A stretch of 64,000 bases of DNA from Adelphocoris suturalis (lineage: Eukaryota; Arthropoda; Insecta; Hemiptera; Miridae), in assembly GCA_030762985.1 (NCBI GenBank), contig CM061040.1:61946673-62010672 (forward strand), read 5' to 3'. Shown in pieces: positions 24,701 to 36,700 of the stretch; within the stretch, counting starts at the first letter, position 1, and every line of letters starts with the position of its first letter. A program made the translations under genes and the position numbers. The notes below the pieces were generated by a model. It saw only the letters and a program-made list of their open reading frames with translations, did no database searches and was not told the origin of the DNA.

Positions 24701-27700
24701 GAAATACACTCTGTTTTATGTAGGCCTAAAAATTCTAAAATACTTTATTTACTAAATACAGGACCGGACCGGGCCCCCCCCCTGGGCCCGGGCCCGGGGC
24801 AACAGTACCCACTTGCCCCCCCCCCCCCCATGTGGCGGCCCTGGTTCCAATCTTTGATTGGGGGGTAATTACCTAATGAATACTTCATATGTAGATTCAT
24901 TGACAATCCATCCTGTTTTAATTTCTCTTTTTTATCCTCAATCGCCAATGCAGCTATTTATTAGTGGGCATCAGTTCTCAACCAGTAATCTATTCTACCT
25001 GGTTTACGTACTTGTTCCTCAAACAAGTATGTTTTTAAGGGGAGGAGTGTGACAGTTCCCGTGAGATCCAAGAGAATGCGCGTCCGTTGCTCTAGCGCCG
25101 GGCGTCATCCTCGTGTTCTTGAAAGGCTGCGTTTGGCGATAGATGAGGATCCAAGAACCAAAAAATCATCTTCTCCGAACATAGTACTTATGCTATTAGT
25201 ACGAGTCGTATCTCTTATGGTACTGTCACCCCCCTCTCTCTCTCTCTCTCTCTCTCCATCTCTCTCTATGAGTGTAGATTTAGGCTTCATTGCACCTCTG
25301 GGGGCGATCTAAGTCCAATACATATGTGAAGACATCATCATCAGGCTGTTGAAATAGAACATCGAAAGCGCTCGCCCAGAGACATAAAATATGAAATTAC
25401 ATTAGAACTAGGTATTGATATAGTAGCATGACATCAAAACTTACAATGCGTAACAGGGTTCTGCCCACTGGCCATTAAACCATCACAGAGTTGAATTATT
25501 TCAGGGATGCTAATAACAGGTTTCGAGTGATTCTTTTCATTGGATAATTGTACCAGGAACTTGAAAATTTGAGGAATAAGGAGTTCTGCATCACTGAAAC
25601 CACAGAAAGTAGTATGAGGCAGATATCATTATTACTTTTTCAAAAGAATTAAGAAGTAACTTTGAAAACATACTGGATTTGTCCTGACTCCAAGTACTCG
25701 AACTGTTCTTTGACAAATTTGATAAAAATCTGATCAGAATCCAAGAGACAATAGTTGACTTTCAAATTCACAAGCTGTGTTAGAAGTGCCAGCACTTCAA
25801 CTTGGAGCTTCACATGGTTGGTCATTGTGTATTCCTGCAATGATCAAAGAATATTAGAAAAATATGAATACACCAACCTTGAAATAAGTGAGAGCAGGGA
25901 ATTTCCCAGTCGGTAATTTTTTTGAGAGGGTAAGGTAAATTAGTATTTTCACCATTACGTTCCATAAGATAGATACCATCTTTAAGTGGTATGTTTGGTC
26001 AATGGTTGGTCAATTATGAAAAGCTATCGATTTTCAGCAACATAGGCGTAGTTGGAAAACAATACTCCAAGTTTTTCAACATTTGTCACCCAACCTTATG
26101 TCATTAAAAGAACTTTTAAGTATCTCACAGTGGACTGCATACTCTCATGTTTTCCCAGCTGGCCAGGACATGGGCGGATACGAACTAAATCACTCGCGAC
26201 CAAGTTGTGGAAACCCATTACAAAACGGAAGTTAGTGAAAAACGTTGTCTATTTCCACGAAAAATAAAGATTTACAATGTTAAATCGATTTCGACGGTTA
26301 GGCCATCATCAGTAACAAACAATAACTGTAACAAGATATTGTTTGTTACTGATGATGGCCTAACCGTCGAAATCGATTTAACATTGTAACTCTTTATTTT
26401 TCGTGGAAATAGACAACGTTTTTCACTAACTTCCGTTTTGTACATGGGCGGATTCAGGATATCTTTGAGGGAGGAGTGCACTAGGGGCTATGGGGGATTG
26501 GAATGCCTTCCATCAGAACGGATGGTCCAAGTTGAATCATCGAAATTTAACATTAAAATGACAGTATTTTCAAGCCTTTTGTTCGAGTTTGTGGTCCGCC
26601 TTCATTTGCTTTCGGAATAGGAGCCGAATAGGATTCGTGTTAGTTCTGAACCGCGGATCAGCTTCCGTAAAAAGCAAAATTCTCTATTGTGTCCTTCTGT
26701 TGGCGTTTTGCGTTTTTCATTTGTCTGTTAAGAAGTCTGAAAATACCTGAGATACCTGTTGTAGTGTCAAGTACGTTTTTGTTAATAATGCGTCCGTTGA
26801 ATTTACCTTGTTTGTATATATCTAATTTTTCAAGTTTGTTGAGTTTAGCTCCTTTCTGTTGTAGGTGTAAGTAAAAGTTTCATACAATCTTCCATTTCAG
26901 TTCGTTCATGTATATGGTCATATATAAGTGGTTGGCGTAATTAGACGTCTAGTGTTCAGTCTGAAAGATTGCATGTGTTCAGTTAATCTAGTTGTAAAGT
27001 AGCGCCCCCTTTGTTCAATGTGCATTGCACGTGTTTACAGTTGCATGTCAGTTTGCAAACTCCGCTTCTGTCATATGTGTAGAGTTTGTCAATGTTAGTA
27101 TTTAAATGGTTCCAAAGAATACTGTCAGTTTTGAATGCAGTCGAGATTCCTTCCTTCTGGAAAAGGTTGGTAAGTTTGGATGTGTCTGGTCCAGTACATG
27201 TAAAGGAATATCGTCAAAGTATGTTCTGTTCATTGAGTTGTGTGCTACATGTGAAACTTCAACAAGTGCCCGGGCAATATAATTTTCTAGACATTATACA
27301 AACATAAATCTGGAACTTACCTTCAGTGCTTGAATGACAATTCCTTCGAACAGCTTGATTTTTTTGCCCATTTCTGAACGATCGTATTTTATATTGGACG
27401 AATTTGCTGTTTCACGAGAATATTCTTGGTTCCTGGACAGAAAGGATAAAAAGCAAACAATCATTATAAATATATTGCAAGTGAACCTGTCCATTATAAA
27501 ATTTGTATGAAAGTATTTTATTATTACCTTGGGTCATAAGGCTCGTGACTACATTCTAGATGATCAGACAACTCTTTTAAGGGCTTCTGCAAAACTTTAG
27601 CATGGAGTCCATACGAAATATCTCGTTTATCTATGTCAACCAAGTTTGGCACAAAAGCTGGTTGACTCTTCAGCTCAAATAGACTTTTCATCAACTAAAA

Positions 27701-30700
27701 AAATAATAGCGTTTACATCTGAACCCCATTGATTAAAAAATTACGAACTAAGGGAGACAAATATAACTAACCTGGTTCACAACTAAAATTGTTGAAGTTG
27801 AATCCAGAATGAACGTGTAACTGAGGTACCCCAACAATTCTTCAGCAACTTGACCTGGCTCAACGATTTTGAGGTGATGAAGTAATTGTTGCATACATCC
27901 CAAAGCGTGACTGACGAGACTGACCAATTTTTCACTTGAACCAGGATCCAGCGTTAACTAAAATTTAAATACATCATCTTTACTTTTAAATAAATAGGTA
28001 AACTATTCAAAATATCAACTATTAATATTTATTCATGAACTGCCATTAACTAAACATCTATTTTTATGGAAGGTAGTAAGCCAACCAACAGCCCAACCAG
28101 TTTTCGGACAGAGGCATAACATAAATTGGTATAGGCCATGCACTCAAGTGAAAGCTTAGCGAAACATTGGTGTAACCCTTTACTGTACGTTGTATAAGAT
28201 CCCTAATTTAGTTAGTGCTGAAGTAGGAGTCACAAGAGAGCTGCCGACCTACTCGCGGTCCTCAATCTCTGTTTTTGTTCACTTTGGCAGGGAAGTTTGA
28301 ACCCTATCAAGTTTTTCATGGATCAGATAAACATTAGTGCATAGTTGATAGTTTGGCACCAATGAATTTTATGTTTCACTTTCTTCACTAGATGAGTCCA
28401 GCTGATCACCCCACCAATTAACCCCCACAGGGACACTCAATCTATCTACTGCGTTAGGTGCCTTAGAGCCTGACTAGCTACTGCATTTGTTTCCGCTGCC
28501 TCTTATCCAATGTTAAATAAACAAATACATAAAAATAAAATAAGTACTTCGTCTTATTAATGCACCAGCAGCAGATTGATTTGCTTTCCTCACCTTCCAG
28601 ATTCCACCAGTATTAAAAGAAAAATAAACGGCTATTCTAGATCGCATTCCTTTCATAAAAGATGGAAAAGCAAAGACTTGACCATGTTGAATGAGGAATT
28701 ATGTCACTAGGGCGGTCGACGATGTACAGTAACTGTGGTAGGTACTACTTACTTGCACACGAACACACGCAATTCAAAAGACTTGATAGAATCAAGAAAT
28801 CCAAAAAATAAAATAAAAATAATAATAACAATAAATAAATAATAATAATAATAACAATAATGATAAGGATAGGGCTCTTTCTCTTCTTGAATCATATGGT
28901 GCCACCCTCACCCACCCTGAAAGGCAGAGGCTACACTGGATGGCTACTAACCTCATTCTACATTTACGTGCACTTTGTGTAACATGTGTAATTTAAAATT
29001 TATGAAATATCTCGAAAAATTTTCAAGGGTTCTGTTTATTTCACGTTTACTGATGGGGAAACACCGAAGCAAGGAGCAGAAGGAAGGGGGATGACAACGA
29101 TAACCATGAGTTATTTTTACAATTTAAAAAGTTCATCGAGTGTCTCATAAGGAGTCTTACGATCATCGATGACGCTCTCGGGATTCTTTAGGCACTACAA
29201 AAGTAGGCGATACGAACCCATAGGTAGTACCGTGAAGACATAAATTGTAGTATCCAGGTTAAAAGCTAGATACTTCTTATGCTCCAGCGCAATTTGGACC
29301 ATAAAGTAAGAATATTTAAGATCTAAACTGGCACCTAACTCTTCCGAGGCGACTCATCTACTGTTGCAACGATCTATTTTTACGGATTCTTCAAGAATAA
29401 AATAAACTATTGCTCATACCTTATAATTCATGTAACCAGCTTTGATGATATCTAAAATCTTGAGGCAGTGGCGAATTCCAGTGAATGATCCAATAATTTT
29501 CTTTTTTTCTTCTTTGTTCTCTTCATCTGTCAGGTTGAAATAATTAAAATTAAAAAATAAATTAATTTAAAAAAAAAATCATTGTGATAGATGAAACTTT
29601 GAACACTGAATGTATATAGAGAAACATCACATTTGATAAATTTACAAGAATATTTACCAGGATGTTTGAGAGCATATGTTGGCTTTAGTGTTTTACGATG
29701 GAGAGGAGACATCCCTGGCAGTCGAGACTGATAGACACTTTCTTCAGTTACATAAACAAACATGCTCAGTAACCTCATGACATGAGTCAGTAGTTCTTCA
29801 GAAACTTTCAAGAGCTGTAGGTAGATTTCATAAAATACATTTATAATGTAATTCATTAAGAACTGATAATAATTTCAACAGTGAATCGAAACTCAGAGGT
29901 TGTACCTTCTTGTCAAACACCTCGGTAGAGTCAAACTGCGAGGCAAGACCTAAAAATCAACATCATATGTTGTATGAAAGCATATATGGGCAATACTATA
30001 TGTAGTAGGTATCTATATGAACAAATTAGGTCGCTATTTCTTGGGTAGTTGGGGAAATGAAGGGCGAATGAAGTATTTATCCGAAACAGCTCAAAAGTAA
30101 TCAACGGAAAACAAGGAACACGGAAAGGAGCACGGAAATTAAGAATGATGAGGCCAACTCATTCTTCTTGTAGCAGTTTTGGGGACCTAACAGTTTAGAG
30201 GGAAGGTTAGGGTATAGCAAACTATCTTGGACACTTGATGCAAACTAAGATGATTGGTATGTATTCTGAACTATTAATACAAAACATAAATATTCTTTAT
30301 AAACAGGCAAATCCTGAAGCTTATAGGGACACAGGGCATCTAGATCTGAGGCCTTATCTGAGTCTTTGAGACTAAACACGTTCAGTGACTTCATGTACTC
30401 ATGAATCTAGAAGTAGACAGTTGTTTGAAAGTTCCAGTTTCAACCAACAGAGTGGGTATACCCACGACCTATGGAGAGACAACGAGCGCGGGGGGGGGGG
30501 GGGGGGGGGGGGGCTCCAACTCATAGACACCTGAGGAAGGTGATCCATTAATTATTAAGGATTAACGGAGATGTCACGCTTATCTACCTATTGATGTTGA
30601 ATATGTTCGATTTGGGTTCTGCCCCTTTGTATTTTATTTTTCAAATGGTAGCGTGAGAACAGTTAAATTATATCTAGTGCACTAGAGGGTGTTATTAGAG

Positions 30701-33700
30701 TTTGCAATAAAATTCGTAATTTGAACTGGAAGGCGCTCGCGGCAAAATAGTAGTGAGAGTGGGGATGATTACATGTCGGTTTAGAAGTGACGTGTGTTGT
30801 TGTCTTTCTGTTTAAGTGTATGAGCGTTGTCCTTTGCTCGGTCTCGATGTCAAGTTTTTGTTAGTTAATTATACGAGTTTTTCTACCTATTTTACGCACT
30901 ATTTTATCGTTCCTTAAAAGGTTATGAGGCCCAGAAACGCTTTGTGAAAGTAATTACGGACTTAAGTGAAAGAAATTCGTTCGAAAATAGTTCGTTTTCG
31001 GCAAGTTGTGTGAACACGTAAGTCTCGGTCGTGTGCGGTCGTACAGGTAACTCGGTCGTTCGGTTTAGTGAAAGTATTCCTTAGTTTCGAGAGTACAAAA
31101 CGTTGTCGTAAATTGTCCGCTATGGAACATCCGGTAGTTTCAGTTACAAAGTTAACAGGACTCTCAAATTGGTTTGTATGGAAGTTCCAGATCCGAATTA
31201 TCGCTGCATCGAAAGGCCTTGTCGGCGTCTTGGAAGGTACGGAAGTTAAGCCTGAAGACGGCGAACAGCAGAAAACTACTTGGCAAACTAAAGATAATAA
31301 AGCAAAAGAACTTTTGGTGGGAAGAATGGAAGAAGAACCGATTATGCACATTATCACGTGCAATACAGCCGCGGAAATGTGGAGTAAGTTAATGGCTATT
31401 TATGAGAAGAAATCCGAGGTAAGCGTACACCTGTTGCAAAAACAGTTCTTTGAGTATAAGTATCAAAACCAAGGAGTAGCTATGCACATTTCCAGGTTGG
31501 TCGAGTTAGTAAATCGTTTGGAACAAAACGGCGAGAAAGTTTCATCAAAGATGGTCATAAATCGTATTTTGACGTCGCTACCTCCTGAATACGACTCTTT
31601 TGCCTCAACATGGGATGTTGTCCCAGAAGACAAACAAACGTTAGACGAGCTTACAGCTCGGCTGCTTATTGAGGAGGAGAGACGAAAATTGAGGGTTAGT
31701 GAGGAAACGTCTCAGAATCATGCTTTGGCCACTACTAGTAGTAAAAACAATAACGGTGGCCAGTCACGCCCAAAATCACTTTGCCATTATTGTAAGAAGC
31801 CTGGCCATTTCATAAGATTTTGTAGGATACGTTTAAACAAGGAAGCCAACAAAATTAAATTAGAGGGAAAAGAGACGAACCAAGGCAAGACAGAGGATAG
31901 GAAGGCCAACCAAGGAAAGGCAGAAAATTATGAAAAACCTTTCAAGAATGCTTTTATTAGTTTGGCATTTTACGATAGCACTGATGGAAATTCAGATTCA
32001 TGGTTTCTAGATTCCGCAGCTTCTGATCATATGACGTCACATAGAGAATACTTTAGTTCATATAAATCATGTGACAAAAGTGTGAAGATTGGTGATGGTT
32101 CATTATTGAAAGCTTGTGGTATTGGAGACATCAACGTCAAAACAGTAGCTGATGGTGAAATAAGTCACAGTGTGTTACAAAATGTGTTACATGTACCTGA
32201 ATTGAAGGTAAATTTGTTTTCAGTTGCACGGGCATTAGAAAAAGGATATACGATAGTCGGAGAGTCAAATAAATGTCAGTTGTTTAAAAATAACTGTGTC
32301 ATAGTTGAAGCATTAGCTCACAATACTGTTTTCATTTTAAATATGACAGTGGAACAAGAATCTGCTTTTGCATGTGTCACTGAATCTTTGACGTCTTGGC
32401 ATGAAAAACTAGCCCATCAGAATGTAAAGCATGTGAAAGGTGTTCTATCTAGATTTGGAATTGAATATCGAGACACTGGAGATGTAAGTTGTGAACCGTG
32501 TCTGCTTGGTAAACAACACAGGTTGCCATTCAAGTCTAGTTTCACCAGATCTAATGAAGTATGTCAACTCGTCCATGTTGATACGTGTGGACCTATGGAA
32601 GTAGAGAGTTTTGGAGGATCTCGGTACTTCTTATTGTTCAAGGACGATTTTTCTCATTACAGAGTATGCTACATCTTAAAGTCGAAGTCTGAAGTTCCCA
32701 ATAAACTTCGAAATTTTCTAGCGCTGGCAGAAATGGATACAGGAAAAAAGGTAAAAGCTATACGATCTGATAATGGTTCGGAGATTATCAACAGTGAAGT
32801 TCGAGACATGCTTGAGCAAGCAGGAATCAGGCATCAGAGATCTGCTCCTTACTGCCCTGAACAGAATGGAAGGATTGAAAGGGAGATGAGAACTGTGACA
32901 GAGGCTGCTCGCACTTTGTTATTGTCTTCCAAGCTAGACAAACGCTATTGGGCGGAAGCGGTAAATACAGCAGTTTATGTGCTAAATCGCACAGGTACCA
33001 GCACAGTTCCTGACAAGTCTCCCATAGAACTATGGTCTGCCCAAACTCCCATATTGAACAACTTTAGAGTGTTCGGTTCCAAAGTTTACACTCATACACC
33101 TGATGCTAAAAGAACCAAATGGGATGCTAAATCGAAGCCTGGAATCTTTGTAGGGTACGAAGAAAACTGCAAGGCGTATCGTGTATGTTTTCCTGATGAG
33201 AGAAAAATAGAAATCTCTCGAAATATTGAGTTTGTCAAGATGTGCCCTGAAAGTGACCCAGACGAAAAAGTTCAAAATTATAAAAATTTGTTTACACCTG
33301 ACTGTGACGATGAAATTAACCAAAACGAAGTAGTTGAAGTTGAGGATAAAAGCAGTACTACGGATCCGTCATCTGACGAAGAAGAAAATTTGACAATTAC
33401 TAGCGATTTTGAAGGATTCGAAGATGGGAGGGATTCTGTACAACTAGAACCCTCATTAGGTCCTACTGGTTCAAATTGTCAGCATGCACTAAGAGACAGA
33501 AATAAAATCAAGAAGCCAGCTCGCTATGGTGACAGTGGATGTTTTGTAGTAACCGGATTGGAAGAACCCACTTCATACGAAGAAGCTATGAATAGCAACA
33601 AGAAAAATCATTGGTTGAGGGCGATGAAGAGAGAACTGGATTCACTCAAAGAGAACGGAACATGGATTGAAACAGAACTACCAGCAGGCAAATCCCCTAT

Positions 33701-36700
33701 TGAGTGTAAATGGGTGTTTCGTGTGAAACAAAATGACTCTCATGGTGAATACAAGGCTCGCCTCGTTGCAAAGGGCTTCCAGCAAACTGATGAATTTGAT
33801 TTGTCCGAGATTTTCGCACCGGTGGCAAAATTGGTAACAGTTAGGATTCTGTTAGCCTTAGCAGCCAATCTTGATCTACAAGTTCATCAAATGGATGTTC
33901 GTAGTGCTTTCTTGAATGGAGACATTAATGAGGAAGTGTACTTAAAAAAGCCTGATGGCATGAAACAGGACGGAAGAGTACTAAGACTGAAAAAGTCAAT
34001 TTATGGCCTGAAGAAGTCACCTCGAAATTGGAATGACAAATTCAACAGCTTCATGATTGAAGAAGGATTCATCCGTTCTAAATGTGACTACTGTTTGTAT
34101 TTCAAGATTGATAATGGTCAAAAATTATTCATATTACTCTTCGTGGATGATCTTCTTCTACTGGGAACAAATATCACTGTGATAGAGGAGTGTAAGAGAA
34201 GACTGAGTCAGCGTTTCGCCATGAAGGATTTTGGAAATGACCTTAACTATCTTGGACTCAAAATTCGTCATAAACGTGAAGAAGGTGTAATTGAGATTGA
34301 TCAGACATCATATCTGAAATCCCTTCTGCAACGATTTGATATGGAAGACTGCCGTTCAACTGCTCTCCCAATGGACCCAAAATTCAGTATGCTCAATCAA
34401 GAGAAAGATGACAATTGGGTTAAACCATGTCGTCAGCTGATAGGATCCCTCATGTATGCAGTCCTAGGAACAAGACCCGATTTGGCAGTGTCAATAAACA
34501 TATTAAGTCGCTATCAGAGTAATGGAAATGAAGAGTTATGGAAAAATCTGAAGAGAGTACTGAGATTTATACAGGGTACCATCAACAGGAAGTTGGTCTT
34601 CAGAAAGAACTCAAAGGCCCCTGTTCTTGCTGGGTATACTGACGCTGACTGGGCAGGAGACCTTCAGGATAGAAAATCCACCTCAGGATGTGTTATTCAG
34701 GTTATGGGGTCTACTGTCTCCTGGTTTTCATCAAAACAAAAGACAGTTGCTCTCAGTTCTACAGAGGCAGAATATATAGCATTGAGCCAAGGTGTGAGTG
34801 AGGCTACTTGGATAGCAAACCTACTAAAAGAACTAGGGATTCTTCCTCCAAATGAACCAGCTATATTCTTTGAAGACAACCAAGCCGCCATAAGCATAGC
34901 CAAAAATCCAGAAAGTCATCGAAGAATGAAACATATTGACACTCGTTTCCATTTTGTTCGAGAGAAAGTGATGGACGGTTCAGTGGTTTTAACCTATGTG
35001 AGTAGTGATAACCAAGTGGCAGATATTTTAACTAAACCTTTGCCTGGTTTAGCATTTGCTAAGTGTTCAAATAGCATGGGTTTATTTGATATTGTGACCT
35101 AGAGTTTTATTAGAGCCCACTATGTATCTGTTACTGTTTGTTTCTTATGTCAAAATATGTTTCCTGAAATTATGTCAAATTATGTTTTTGATTTAAAATT
35201 TTATTGTGGGAGGGTATTAGAGTTTGCAATAAAATTCGTAATTTGAACTGGAAGGCGCTCGCGGCAAAATAGTAGTGAGAGTGGGGATGATTACATGTCG
35301 GTTTAGAAGTGACGTGTGTTGTTGTCTTTCTGTTTAAGTGTATGAGCGTTGTCCTTTGCTCGGTCTCGATGTCAAGTTTTTGTTAGTTAATTATACGAGT
35401 TTTTCTACCTATTTTACGCACTATTTTATCGTTCCTTAAAAGGTGTTTCAAGAATGTAGTGGCATTTGCCATGCGCTGGACAGAGCTGATTTCAAAGATA
35501 TTTCAAGAAATAGCGGGACGGGCGCCTACAGGGAGGTCGTACCAACCATCATTTCGCAGCCTGTTGGCAGCACTGTCTCCGGCCATCTTCACTTGTCTTT
35601 CAGCTTGTGTCGCAATCAGATCAGTGCTGAGTTTTTCTGACGATTCCTTCTGATTTTTCAACACAATTCTGTGCCTTATCGGGGTTTTCTATGAAATTAA
35701 ACAGAGAAAATTCCCGTGGTTGTCCTATAAAGTGATATTCCGTCAAGTTTCATTGGTTTTTGTGTAAGATTATATTTCATACCCAGGGAGACGCTTCCTC
35801 CCCAGTGATTTGGTTTCTAGACCAAAAGACTTTGAGGACTGTTCCCAGAAAAGGCTTTTTTCTCGTACATCGGACCAGGGAAGATGCTTTTCCTCGCACC
35901 CATCAGAACGGGAGGTTCGTCGGTCGACCAGACGAGTGTGGGGAAGCCTTCCAGGGGTTTGCTCACATGAGGATTCAGGCAGATGGCGTCGCACCGCATC
36001 TTGATATGGCTTAATGAGCCCAGGTTTATTTCCCTGTCAATGACCTTCCGGAAGAGTATGTTACGAATTCCGAGTTGGAGGATGATGGAACTGTGTTTTT
36101 TGACCCGATCGACCTATGAAATTCGACCAGGGACATCGGGGATATTTACCCCCCCCCCCCCCCCCCATCCCCCCCCCATTCGGTAACTGGCTTTTGGGGT
36201 GAATCTGACAGTTTTGTGGGTTTTGACCCCACCAAAGGTGACCAAGATGAGAATTTGGACCCGGCGTTGGGGACTAACCCCGTATTCTGTCACCTCCGGT
36301 TCTTCACCCGAGGTAACAACCTCAGGTAATTTCTGGCCCCTCTCCCGGGGCCGTTTAAAATTTTTAATAAGTTCCTGACATAGAATCACAGATAAATCAG
36401 ATATCTCGACTTGGTTGTGGTTGCAGGGGGTTCACATTCCCCAACCTAATCCGTTGCCACATTTCCAGGGTGCCATTTTCATTAGTCAAATGTCATTAAT
36501 AAGCTTGTATCCGACCAGATAGTGTGTCATTGTCAAACCAAGGAGGATCAAGTCTTTTCTCCGGTTTTTTGGATAACTAAGTCATCCAGAGGGGAAACGT
36601 TTTATTTTAAATTTGAAATATTTAAATTCTTTTATATGCCCCCACATTTGAATTTAGAGGACTAAGGAAACTTAACTTTGGGAAAGATTGAGAACAATTA

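Larger units (their letters stand above)
22628..25444 (-). other. HTT intron m-n (2.8 kb)
   Basis: Mostly the LTR element at 23115-25322. The rest (22628-23110) has an 18-19 base T-run at about 22841-22860 and nothing else I can name. Confidence 0.8.
30693..35441 (+). mobile_element. Ty1/copia retrotransposon, apparently intact
   Basis: Two 227-bp LTRs (30693-30919 and 35215-35441) appear identical base for base, and the GGTGT duplication flanks the element (30688-30692, 35442-35446). GGTTATGAGGCCCAG at 30920 resembles the copia-type primer-binding site, complementary to an internal part of initiator tRNA-Met. The purine tract GTGGGAGGG precedes the 3' LTR. One uninterrupted gag-pol frame is inside. 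Matching LTRs and an open frame point to a very recent insertion, antisense to the host gene within its longest intron. Confidence 0.97.
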
